Source: Apus apus
Lineage: Eukaryota > Chordata > Aves > Apodiformes > Apodidae
Direction of reading: 5' to 3'
Assembly (NCBI RefSeq): GCF_020740795.1
Contig: NC_067290.1
Span: 17,803,001 to 17,867,000 of the forward strand
Length of the DNA stretch: 64,000 nt
Under the pieces are notes generated by a model that was not told where the DNA came from, did no database searches, and saw only the letters and a list, made by a program, of their open reading frames with translations. Shown here in pieces: positions 1-10,100 of this stretch (within the stretch, counting starts at the first letter, position 1; every line of letters begins with the position of its first letter). Both the position numbers and the translations under genes were made by a program.

Positions 1-3000
1 CCTGTGTCTGGTTATTTCCAGTCAAAATAAGCTCCTACTCAATTATAGAGAAGAATAGAGAAGCTCAGCCTGACTCACAATCACATGGGGGGAAAAATGA
101 GAGGAGTTGTTCAAGTTCAAAATGTTCAGCTGGCTGTGGAGGAGGATTAGTGCTGCTGTGGAAGGAGGCTTTCTCTCCTTCTGCAACAGCACAGCACTAA
201 GGGGTGGAAAAGACCCGAGTCCACTTCCCTGCTGTGCCAAATATACTCCTCCGTTCTTCTCTCCTCCCTCCCCAAGAGAGCACATGAAGTATTAAACAGT
301 TAGGAATAAGCCCTTGAAAAATGTGATAGCTAGCTGTCAGGTACCTCTCTGGCAGGGAGATGTGACTGCTCGCCTGCAGATCCTCTGCTGCCATCCAGGA
401 AACTGGGATGCAACAGTGACATTAATTCTCTCATCCACTCTGGTGTCAGCTCCACGTTTTGCGTGACTGTGCCAACAATTCTGTGAAGAAAACCACATCC
501 AAAATGCTTCATTAGTGTTTTGCCGAGCGGAGATCCAGCCTCTGCTTGCCCAAGCTTTTCCCAACATGATGGCAGCCCCCAGTGCCCATCCCCAACCTGA
601 CATCTGGACCTTCTTGAAGTGAGAGGTGGAGCGGGGGGTTTCCAGTGTTGTTTTAAATCAATCTTCCTTTCATTGACACGTACCATGGCTGTGCCCTGGT
701 TACGGAGGGCAAGCACGACTCCTGTGCAAAGCAGTTATTTTGGGTAATACTGTAAATTTTGCAGACTTAAAACTTCTCACAGCTTTCATGTTTGCTGGTG
801 CCCAAACATTACCTTAATGTGTCATCTTCTGTTCCATCGTTGCCACAAAGTATTATCCTGATCCTTGGAAACACCCACAAAGCCACCCCATGATCTTGCA
901 CTCCATCCTCCCTTTGCAGGGATGAGTGATAGCCATGGTTAGGGCAATGCCATTCCCTAGGGATGCCATTCCCTAGACTGCAGCCTCACTGCTCACTCAT
1001 CCTCCCCCTTCTCTAGGGTTCATCTCAGCTCTCTCACCTATCTCACAGTTGGATTTTAAGTTCCCTTGGAACAGAGATAGCTTTTTGTTTTGCTTATATA
1101 GCACCATGGTCCCTGACTCACTCCTTTAGGTGCAAAGATAACAAAAATAATGAATGTCATCCAGAGAGACATCTAGGAATTACAGGAAGCTGGGAAGGAG
1201 GATCCAAATCTTTCTTGTGCCAGCTCAAGTGTGACTCAAGCTTCCATTATCCCTTTCTGTTCCAGACTGACCTTTTCACCTCCTTTATTTCTAAGCCTGA
1301 AAACTTCTCCTTGCCTGGATTGCATGTGATGGCAAAATCGTTTTGGCTGACTGCCCTCTCCTGTCCTGCTTCCCGATCTCTGCTGTGGAGGGGCTCTGGG
1401 TTTATCCTTCAGGCATGCCCAGACATTTCCTGCTTCATCCCTTATGTCACACCAGAGATGACATTGATTTCTACTACAGTAGTACCAAGGACACAGGACA
1501 CTTTCCAGAAACGTTATGCAGAGCTCCCAGACACAAGAACACAAACACCACCACCAATAATAAATAGTTAAGACTTCGGGAAGGATGCTGGTGACTGGTG
1601 GAAGGCAATATGCCATGGGATTTGCTGCTAGAGTTGGTAATTCAGCCGTCTTTCCCGCTGGAGGCAGCGAGTGCAGAACATGAAGAGGCAGCCAATTCCA
1701 GTAAAGCACACTGAAAGGTCAGAGGAATCCATCTAGTTTGTGCAGCACCATTTCATAAGCATAGAAACACTCTTCATTAAACTCGTTTTGTGAAAATGAG
1801 TGAAGTGAGCAAGGGAAATAGCTGAACACACTCATTACAATCTCTGGAAATTACCTGTTCCCCAGGACTGCTGTGATGGATCTGGCTTTTGTCCAGCTGT
1901 GCCCATTTCAACACACACCCAGTGTTTTCAGCCCCTGCCTGGGCACTGGAGCTCGGAGCCCAGTGTTTCCGTGCTGTGCCCAGGGACACCCCAGGCTGGA
2001 TGCCTGGCAGCACGTGCCGAGCCCAGCAGTACCGAGGGCAAAGGCTTCACTGCTGGGATGTAACAGCAGTCCCTGCTGCTCCTTTTGACTCTTCAGAGTG
2101 GACACCTCCCCTGGCATGGCAGTCCCTGTGGGCTGGAATTGCTCTTCCAGCAGCTCTGCAACAGCAGAGAGGTTACTAAATACCTTATTTCTCATTTTTT
2201 TCATTTGGTTGGGATGTAACTAATGGGGATAGTTTTCCTGGAGAGTCTAACCCCATGTCAGCCCCTCTGGGAGGAGAGGAGCCCGCTTGTATGAAGACTA
2301 TCAACCCTCAACTACCCTTTATTTTCCCCATTCCTTTTGGCTGGCCCTTTAGCGTGGCACCTCTCAGCCAGCCCCAAATTCCTGGCTCACACCACTGATA
2401 CCACTGTATAGCAGCCACGTTAGGGGAACAGGCCTGGGAAGATGGATGAAACACCATTCCCTGCCTGCTCTCCCCTCGCTACAGGTGGGAGAAAGATGAG
2501 CTAGCAATGTGCTGCTGGCCTGGCAAAGTAACAGTGAATTACAGCAGCTCCTGAGCCAGCCCAGCTGTGCTGGCAAGCGTTCAGGGAGAGCAGAAACCCT
2601 ATCTGCAGGCACGGAGGAGGGAAGCAGGTGTGTTGTTCCCTTTGGCTCACTTGATGGCAGAGATCACAGAGCTAACATGGGCCATAAGGTCTCTTCTGCT
2701 TCTCCAAAAAGCCACATGCCCCCAAGGACAACCGACCCTCGTGCCTGGCAAAGCGGTTTGGCTGCTGGCACCCCACCTGGGAAAGTCCATCACCGTGGCC
2801 TCATGTTGCACTGGGGGCAAGCGAAGTACACCATGTCCCTGCTCCTCCAGAAGGGCACCACTTCTGACACCAGTGCCACCGAGGGGACACAGTGCACCCA
2901 CTGCTCAAGTCACTGCACGAATGTGAGAAACGCCTTGAAAATTGCACAAAGCACAGAACAACCCGTGGGCAATTCTCTGTCACAGGAAAACTTCGGTGCA

Positions 3001-4190
3001 AATGAGAAACCTAACAACTGAACACAGCTCAGATGTACCAGAAGGAAGCAAGAAGCAGCCTCTATTATCTTCCACTTTTCACATCTTTCCTCTCTGGATC
3101 TTTTTGCTCTCCTAACACTAGCAATAAATAACAGATACAAACCAGATTTGTGGGCAAATTAAGTCCTGGGTGTGATACAGATTGCCCTCACCCATCTTTG
3201 GGCCAAAATCTGGTTTCTACTGCTGCTCCAATGCCAGGAGCTCAGTAGAGCTGCTCTGGATGGCTGGTGGCATGATCAAGGTTGGTGCCTGGCTCCTGCC
3301 ACACAAAGTGAGACTTTCTGAAACCAGCCAGAAAAATGCACTCAAAAGCTGCTCCACCAACATCCACTTCTGGGGCCGATGATTTAATTGCTACAGTTTC
3401 TGGAATAATGCTGAATTTACTGATGGCTTTTAATAGAATGCTCAAAAAGGATTTCAGACATGTCCTTCACCAGAGGCCACGAAGGAAACTCAGTAATAGC
3501 AGGATAATTGCATTAGCATCTCCAGTGAGTCCAGGGCAGTACAAGGCACACGGAGAGGCCTTGCCCTACATACACAAGGATGGCAAAGTGGGAGAGAGAG
3601 GACAAGGATCTGTCTCTCCCTGGCCTACATTAATTAAACTGCCTGTTATAAACCTGCACCAACAGTACAGCTGCAGCAGCAGCATCTCTGTGCTAGCCAG
3701 GCCAAAGGTGTTTCACGCAGCTCACAAGAACTTGCCCAGCCCTCCATGGGCACCACGTGGGCTCCTGCACAACCCAGAAAGCATCAATGACATTCTGCCG
3801 TCTCCCTTCCCCTTCTGTCTTCTTAGGAACCCCAGTCAGACCCCAAATGTCAGACTCCTGACTTGCAGAGGCAGCTTTTCCTTGACACACACAGTGAAAC
3901 GTTCGCTGTGTGAACCTCCTTCCCCTGCAACCCTCCCTGCCCAGCAAGGGGCTGGGGGCCCAGCTGCTCCCTTGCAACAGGCACCACCGGGCTTGCCTCC
4001 CCCGTGTGCAGAGTTCATGGGCTATTTGGCGGGGCTAAACCTGGCAAAAGCACATTGGTGAATGTGTCACAGGTGTGTCACTAACGGATATACCGGATCA
4101 ATACATGTATGTGTTAGGCGTCGATACAGGTGTGAATGGGCACATCCACTCCTGGACCGGGCACACACACACACGCATCGGCTCCATAAG
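1..4190. other. Non-coding flank upstream of GPR27
   Basis: No recognisable coding exon was found on either strand. Open frames here are short, overlap on both strands and show no family motif. In mammals the next gene on this side is EIF4E3 on the opposite strand. I looked for its characteristic WTFWLDR-type cap-binding exon and did not see it, so its coding exons probably lie before the window. The stretch contains a short tandem duplication near 945-974 (two copies of a 14-base unit containing ccattccctag) and one probable ancient interspersed repeat at about 1040-1158. Confidence 0.6.
1040..1158 (+). repeat. Probable ancient sauropsid interspersed repeat tail
   Basis: The segment runs from a 'ttggattttaagttccc' block through 'ctttttgttttgcttatata', 'gcaccatgg', a 'ggtgc' block and an ending rich in 'aataat'. 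This order resembles, from memory, the 3' portion of an old interspersed repeat common in turtles, crocodilians and birds: a TTGTAAGCTC-type start, CTTTTTGTT, AGCACC..ATGG, AGGTGC, then AATAATAAT. The copy is strongly diverged. I cannot name the exact family without a repeat-library comparison. Confidence 0.4.
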
Positions 4191-4191
4191 G

Positions 4192-4197
4192 TATAAA
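4192..4197 (+). promoter_or_regulatory. TATA-like element upstream of the GPR27 CpG island
   Basis: TATAAA occurs within 'ggtataaacgg', just before the composition changes from ordinary to very GC-rich. A start about 30 bases downstream would give a 5' UTR of roughly 740 bases for GPR27, which is long. CpG-island promoters usually do not need a TATA box, so this may be fortuitous. Confidence 0.2.
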
Positions 4198-4398
4198 CGG
4201 CTTCACCCCTCCGCCTCCAGAAGGGGATGCGGGGCATCCCTGAGGCCACGCTGCTGCGGGACGGCGGCAGGGCCGGACATCCCGCCCCGCCCCTCCTCAT
4301 TCCGCGGTGGGGATGCCCGAGCTCACCCCGGCTGCCTCAGAGCCCCATCTCGGCGCCCACCCCCGACTCCGCGCCCAGCCCTGCTGCGGCTGCGGGAC

Positions 4399-4681
4399 CT
4401 CCGCGCCTCTCCGCGCCGCTGCGCGCGTGACTCAGCCCCGCGCTCCGCAGGGGCCGGGCTGCGCGGGGGGCGGAGGCAGGGCTGGAGTGGGGGGAGGAGG
4501 AGGAGGAGGAGGAGGGAAGGAAGGGAGGAAGGAGAGAGGGAGGGGGATTTACCCCATTGTCCTCGGCGGGAGCTGGGCAGAGCCGCCGCCGCTGTGCGCA
4601 GGCTCGGCCGGCCCCTCGCCCGGCGCGGAGGAGCGGCTCGGCGGCGGTAAGAGGGTGGGTGGCTCCGCGCCTCTCCGCGCC
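4399..4681. repeat. Exact 19-base direct repeat in the GPR27 promoter
   Basis: The same 19 bases, CTCCGCGCCTCTCCGCGCC, occur at 4399-4417 and at 4663-4681, 264 bases apart. Each copy is itself two CTCCGCGCC half-units sharing a central CT. The copies flank the 59-base polypurine tract. They could be paired binding sites for GC-box factors or a chance product of biased composition. Confidence 0.8.
4489..4547 (+). repeat. Uninterrupted 59-base polypurine (GGA) tract
   Basis: Every base from 4489 to 4547 is A or G. The core is about nine tandem GGA units followed by GGAA/GGGA variants and ending in AGGGGGA. Such tracts can form intramolecular triplexes or GGA-type G-quadruplexes and are common in vertebrate promoters. 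It lies about 420 bases before the GPR27 start codon. A structural or regulatory role is inference. Confidence 0.85.
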
Positions 4682-4918
4682 TCCTGCCCCCTCAGCGCAT
4701 CCCGCATCCCCATGGGGCGGCGGCGGCGGCGGGCGCGGCCCTAGCGCGGCCGCGGGGCGGGGGGACCCGCATGGCCCCCGGCGGCTGCGCCCCGCGGCGC
4801 CGGAGCGGCGGCGGGAGCGGGAAGAGGGCGGCGGGGACGGGGGCGCCGGGCGGCGCGGCCCTGGGGCCCGGTGCGCTGCCGCGGCGCTGAGCCCCGGCCC
4901 TGCCTGCGCGGAGCCGCC

Positions 4919-4960
4919 GAGGAGGAGGAGGAGGAGGACGAGGAGAGGGAGGAGGAAGGA
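4919..4960 (+). repeat. GGA-rich tract immediately before the GPR27 start codon
   Basis: There are 20 purines (seven GGA/GAG units), a single C at 4939, then 21 more purines ending five bases before the ATG. If the transcript includes it, the mRNA carries a near-continuous GGA repeat directly upstream of the start codon. GGA repeats can fold as G-quadruplexes in RNA, so this could influence initiation. That effect is not shown here. Confidence 0.75.
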
Positions 4961-4964
4961 CCCG

Positions 4965-6107
4965 ATGGCGAACAGCAGCGAGCTGGGGAGCAGCAGCAGC
5001 CCGCACCTGCCCAGCGCCGGCGGCCTGCTTAGCGCCTCCGGGCTGAAACTGGCCACCCTGGGCTTGATCCTCTGCGTGAGCCTGGCGGGCAACGTGCTTT
5101 TCGCCTGGCTCATCCTCAAGGACCGGCACCTGCACCGCGCCCCGTACTACCTGCTGCTGGACCTCTGCCTGGCTGACGGGCTCCGCTCCCTGGCCTGCTT
5201 CCCCTTCGTCATGCTGTCGGTGCGCAGCGGGGCCGCCTGGCCCCACGGGCCCCTCAGCTGCAAGGTGCTGGCTTTCCTGGCCGTGCTCTTCTGCTTCCAC
5301 GCTGCCTTCCTGCTCTTCTGCGTGGGGGTGACGCGCTACATGGCCATCGCCCACCACCGCTTCTACGCCAAGCGTATGACGGGCTGGACCTGCCTGGCTG
5401 TGGTGTGCATGGTGTGGACCCTCTCCATGGCCATGGCCTTCCCCCCCGTCTTCGACGTGGGCACCTACAAGTTCATCCGGGAGGAGGAGCAGTGCATCTT
5501 CGAGCACCGCTACGTCAAGGCCAACGACACGCTGGGCTTCATGCTCATGCTGGCGGCCGTCATCGCTGCCACCCACCTGGTCTACATCAAGCTGCTCTTC
5601 TTCATCCATGGCCACCGCAAGATGAAGCCGGCCCAGCTGGTACCGGCCATCAGCCAGAACTGGACCTTCCATGGGCCAGGTGCCACTGGCCAAGCAGCTG
5701 CCAACTGGACGGCTGGCTTTGGCAGGGGGCCCACGCCACCCACCCTGGTGGGCATAAGGCAGGCCACCCACAGCCAGATCAAGAGGCTGCTGGTACTGGA
5801 GGAGTTTAAGATGGAGAAAAGGCTCTGCAAGATGTTCTACATGATCACCTTGCTCTTTCTGCTTCTCTGGTCCCCCTACATTGTGGCCTGCTACCTGCGG
5901 GTCTTCATTAAGGCCAGCGCTATCCCCCAGGTCTACCTGACCACCTCCGTCTGGATGACGTTTGCCCAGGCAGGAGTCAACCCCATTCTCTGCTTCATCT
6001 TCAACAAGGAGCTCAGGGTCTGTCTCCGAGCCCACTTCCCATGCTGCCAAAGCATCCAGAGCACCCAGGGCACCATCCTTTGTGATCTCAAGAGCTTTGG
6101 GATGTAA
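4965..6107 (+). CDS. GPR27: GPR27 (SREB1), orphan class A G-protein-coupled receptor
   Basis: A single-exon 380-codon frame, close to the human length of about 375. The start is the ATG after 'gaccc', giving MANSSE, which aligns with the known MANASE start. The frame stays open back to an ATG at 4557, but that extension is low-complexity. Seven hydrophobic segments lie at about residues 27-50, 60-82, 100-125, 141-161, 190-214, 288-312 and 325-347. Cys99 and Cys177 can form the usual disulfide. SREB hallmarks are visible: TRY replaces DRY (123-125), helix 6 has LWSPY (301-305), and helix 7 has NPILCF (339-344) in place of NPxxY. The third intracellular loop has the family blocks NWTFHGPGATGQAAANW and GFGRGPTPPTLVGIR (232-265). 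The FPCCQS tail and CDLK-type end favour GPR27 over GPR85 or GPR173. Asn3 is a glycosylation sequon. The receptor is a plasma-membrane protein without an established natural ligand, reported in mammalian brain and pancreatic beta cells. Confidence 0.96.
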   Translation: MANSSELGSSSSPHLPSAGGLLSASGLKLATLGLILCVSLAGNVLFAWLILKDRHLHRAPYYLLLDLCLADGLRSLACFPFVMLSVRSGAAWPHGPLSCKVLAFLAVLFCFHAAFLLFCVGVTRYMAIAHHRFYAKRMTGWTCLAVVCMVWTLSMAMAFPPVFDVGTYKFIREEEQCIFEHRYVKANDTLGFMLMLAAVIAATHLVYIKLLFFIHGHRKMKPAQLVPAISQNWTFHGPGATGQAAANWTAGFGRGPTPPTLVGIRQATHSQIKRLLVLEEFKMEKRLCKMFYMITLLFLLLWSPYIVACYLRVFIKASAIPQVYLTTSVWMTFAQAGVNPILCFIFNKELRVCLRAHFPCCQSIQSTQGTILCDLKSFGM

Positions 6108-6985
6108 GGGGGGGCTTTTCTCTTTCTGAAAAAGAAAGATGGATATAATTTTCCATGTTTCTGCATATGATCTCAAGAGAGTGTGACCTGTGAGGGACAT
6201 ACTAAACCACCACCCAGCACCCAAACCTTAGGCTGTAAGAAGCTATTTTATTTATTTTTCTAGATTTTGCGAATGCTCTCTTCAGAACATAAAAGGTTGC
6301 TGTCTATGGGAACAGGTACTTGAGCAAAACACCCCCAAACCTTAGGCAGTAAGAAGCTGTTTTTCTTTGTGATTGTGTGGTTTTTAAAAACAAAACAGGG
6401 CTCCAAGTTTCTGGTCTTGCTTCTAACGTTTCTAGACATGATTCCAACAGATATGGATTAAGGCCATGACATTTTCTTTTTCGTTTTCCTATTCCTGTCT
6501 GTTTTGATAAAGGCTTAACAATTTTACTCATGTAATATTTGATAAGGGCCAAGACAATTTTATACTAAAGTTATTTTTGATGAGCTCAAAAGGTGTTGTT
6601 TTATTATTATTTGATTTTAAGTGAAGAGCAAGAAGAGGACGTTCCTAATGTGGTCAGAAGTCAGTTTTTGGTGGGAGCTGTTGGGTTCATTCATTCTCAA
6701 ATGGCTTTGAGTATTTGAAGCAGTTACTTAATACTTTTTGCTTGACATGCAGTCAGTGTAGAACTAATTTACATTTTCTTGTTGCACTATTCATTTGGTA
6801 ATATTTCAGAACTATTTGTGAAACGTGATTTTAAAATACCAACTTTAAAAATAATCAACTAAGCAGTTTTTAAAACCTAGATTGAAATTCATATTTTACT
6901 GCCTTTATAGGAAGTTATCTACAAACCTGGGTAATACTTGTACATTTTGACTGTTTTCTTTAATAAAATATTGAAAACCTTAACT
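6108..6985 (+). other. GPR27: Probable GPR27 3' UTR
   Basis: After the TAA stop the sequence turns abruptly AT-rich, with runs such as 'ttattattatttgatttt', and continues to an AATAAA. It includes a local duplication: about 30 bases beginning 'acccaaaccttaggc' at 6219 recur with few changes at 6331, 112 bases on. The extent is inferred from the first good polyadenylation signal. A longer form ending near 7175 is possible. Confidence 0.55.
6962..6967 (+). terminator. Polyadenylation signal AATAAA for GPR27
   Basis: A canonical AATAAA is followed 15-30 bases later by a GU-rich stretch ('tgtatgtaagtgttt'), the usual arrangement for cleavage near 6985. It would give a 3' UTR of about 880 bases. 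Confidence 0.5.
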
Positions 6986-7148
6986 GTATGTAAGTGTTTC
7001 AGAATGGCAGCATTCTGCTTTGCTGACAAATAACTTGTGTATGTGGAAGGTTGTTATGTCTTGTGTCTGAGTAGATTTCACAACTGGGGTTATTATGGAC
7101 AAGCACAATCCTTATTTGCTGTTAGATCTCAATTTAGGTGTTTATACC

Positions 7149-7154
7149 AATAAA
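7149..7154 (+). terminator. Alternative polyadenylation signal AATAAA for GPR27
   Basis: A second canonical AATAAA lies 187 bases downstream of the first, followed by 'gtgactaaagctattttt'. It would extend the 3' UTR to about 1.05-1.07 kb if used. Confidence 0.35.
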
Positions 7155-7179
7155 AGTGACTAAAGCTATTTTTAAGAAG

Positions 7180-10100
7180 ACTTAAGTTCGTGATGGGCAA
7201 CAGGTCTAAACAGCACAATGTTTGGTGTCTGCTGAAACCAGATTTCTCTTTTAGCTAATTGCTCCTCTGTTAATGATAGAAAAGAGTAACTGTGCATCTC
7301 TAATTTTAGTTGGCAAAGCAGGTTTTTAACATGGTGGCTTGGTTAATAATACTGTACTTCTTTGTAAACTATATTCTTAATGGGCAATTTACATTTATTA
7401 AGCATGGCCTTTTGACCTGCTTTATTGTTCTACAAAAACTTCTCTGAAAGTATTTGAACTGTGAGCCTGATGGCAGGATCCCGACACAACTTCTTAGCCA
7501 TCCCAGACAAAGCTGTCCCTGACAGCATCACCTAACATTTAACAGACACTGATCATCACAGTGCAGGAGCAAGTCACACACAAAATGACAGAGAGAAGCT
7601 CAGTGTCCACGAAGAAATCTGTGTCTGTGCTCAGAGTATTTCTGTAGAGAGTAGTCCAAAGTTGTTAGATATCAACTGAGAAATAGCTGCCCTGACTGCA
7701 AAGTGAGCGCAGAAGAGATGTATGTGACAGTTCCATCAGAAGAGGGCTATGGTGGCAGCTGCAGATTTAGGCAGGGAATGAATCTAGGGGAGGCTTCTGG
7801 TTTGGTTTTCTATCTGGCTTTCCACCCCCAACTCAGATTTGAGCCCCAGAGAGGCAATGTTTCTGAAAGTGCATGCTGAGAAGTTTGCAATTTGAGCTCA
7901 GTGTAGCTGCAGAGGAGGCAGGCTGAGAAGTATGACCATGGGTGAAGTATCTTGAAAACAAAGATAAGACTTGAATGATCATTTCCAGAAGTTTTTGGAA
8001 ATGCATCAGGTACAGAAGCAAAGCAGTCAAAAACTCCAGATCTCAGCAGAAGCTGGTTATTGTGTTAATTATATTTTCATCTTGGAATACCAGCTCGTTG
8101 CTTAGTGAATCCTGGAGGGCAATGGGGTAGAGTTATGTTACAAAGACTTAGGGGAAGGCGTTGATACTGTTACTGGGAGTTACATTCCAAGTACACCTCA
8201 CATGCCTGTTTTAGGTCTTTGCAGTGGCATTCCAACTTCTGCAGAATCATGTTTCATTAAATCTTAAGAAACTTCCTATATAGGGGCCTAGAACTATCAT
8301 CTTTAACTCAGATCTCATGTTCTTTTTCCTAACCCTGCTGGTACCCAAGCCAATGTTTTCCTTCTCTTACTCTATTACAAATGCCTGATATTTTGGCATC
8401 CTATCTCATTTCCAGGCTATAAGTAGTATGGTTACAATTCTATTTAAACCACAGAGATGGGAGAATAGTTATTTTAAAACCTCCTTAAAAGCTGCAAGGA
8501 CTGGATTTTTCTCCTCTAGAAAAATTAAGCCCAAATTGTACAGTCAGTCATAGATGCGGGGGATGAAAAAGTATCACCTTTGGGTGACCTGATGGTTTGA
8601 TTTAGCCTTAGCTTATAAAGCTTCTGTACTGCATACCAGGCTCTGTGTGTAGGCATCTCCCATCCCACAGGTACCCTTGTTAGATGGGGGAGTCTGGTTC
8701 TTACCCACTGAAGATAACTGATGCTTTGCTGTCACCCATCAGTGGCAACCAGACCCAGCCTTGCTACAGCAACAGGATCCTTCAAAAAGGATACCTATAC
8801 CATGCCTTTTACTTACTTGCAGCTTCCTGTCTCAGGACTTTTTACATACTCCAGGGGCAGATTCAGTGCTGTTTGAAGTTAATGTTATACTTTAGGTACT
8901 GGTAGTATCAGGCAGATTATGATCCTGACCAGGCTAGCACAGAAGAGAAGGAACTCCAGTAGCTTCAATTCAGGTTTTAGATGGCTTGTTGTACAATAGG
9001 TCCTCATTCCAGAAAGTGTGAAGCTAAGTATCCACAATAGACACTTGAAAAACCAACAAACACCACTTTGCCTGTCTATCCTGCTGGCTGCAAGAGAACC
9101 AAGAAAGTATGGAAAACCAGAAAGGGCTGAAGAGGCACCAGGGGATAAGTATTCCTTCAAAAATCTGAGAAAATATTAGAAAGTTGCAAAAAAGTAGCTT
9201 TTCCAAAGCACAGCATTAACATTTTCTCACAGCATCCCTTAGTCTGCATATGAGAAAAGTGGGTCACAGATTAAATTCTTTGACCAAGATCAGAGAAGAG
9301 GTGTCAGAGAGGATGAAAGTCTACCCTGGGTAACAAAAGTAGGAAAATAATGTTAAGAGAATGGGCTGAGCAGAGGGAGCCATCCCTGATGTTGGGACCT
9401 GTGAGGAGCAGTTCTAATCCTCCATGTCCTCAGCTGTCCATCCAAAACCCAGAGTGCTGGTGGTCTGGCTCAAAAGTGCTAATGGCTGAGACTCAGCAAG
9501 AGCTGGATGCTAAGAACTACCTCCTGTGTCCATGTGAGAAGCTCTTGCAGCTTTTTCTGCAAGTCCTGAGCTCACCTGTGAAAATTCGGATGGTCTGAAC
9601 TCCTCTCCCCATACCCACTGACAATAACACAAAGTACGTGGAGACTTTGGGGAACTTCATGGCAGCAAGGGTCTCCCAGCTCTTCATCTACCTGTGCTAG
9701 ACCAGAATAAAGACCTAGTCCTCTCCGTATCCCTCCAGGCAGATGTCTGATAGTTTTCCCTATTCTGGGCAAGACCAGTGCTGAGTATCACAGGAAATAC
9801 CAACATCATCTCCCCCAGAGATTCTCCACAGTCTGGCTCAGAGGTCACAGCCTGCTTGTTTTTGCATAGCTGTGGTGAAGAATTGCAGTTACAGAGAACT
9901 GTGCTGCTCTGGAAAAATCTCTATAGCTGCTGGCATCTTCACTCACTCACCAGGTATTTAACACATTCCTTGCAAATGTTCCCAGTCAAAACCTTGCAGT
10001 GCTGAAGTCAGTGGAAGTTTTTAGCAGAAACTTAAATGTCAGGTCAGCTTGAAAAGTGGCACTGGTGTGAAACCTCAAGTAGTGACTGTGGCCATCTCTG

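Larger units (their letters stand above)
4230..6100 (+). promoter_or_regulatory. GPR27: CpG island covering the GPR27 promoter and coding exon
   Basis: From about 4230 the sequence becomes strongly GC-rich and dense in CpG, with runs such as 'gcggcggcggcggcgggcgcgg' split across 4718-4740. It stays so through most of the receptor coding region, easing toward the 3' end. It contains an AP-1-type site, TGACTCA, at 4428-4434, long GGA polypurine tracts, a duplicated 19-base element and a strong splice-donor-like GGCG|GTAAGA at 4643-4652. It is the likely GPR27 promoter and transcription start region. The exact start cannot be read from the sequence. Confidence 0.75.

Noticed and set aside
4557-4964. 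In-frame 136-codon N-terminal extension of GPR27 beginning at an upstream ATG
   Set aside because: The extension is Arg/Ala/Pro/Gly-rich low-complexity sequence from CpG-island DNA, which rarely has stop codons. The known SREB1 N-terminus (MANxSE) matches the ATG at 4965.
4337-5119. 260-codon - strand frame as a possible first exon of EIF4E3
   Set aside because: No EIF4E3 sequence is recognisable. It is Pro/Ala/Ser/Leu low complexity made by the GGA tracts and CpG island.
4692-6224. 510-codon open frame on the - strand opposite GPR27
   Set aside because: It is an antisense shadow of the GC-rich receptor gene, with composition mirroring the sense codons and no recognisable domain.
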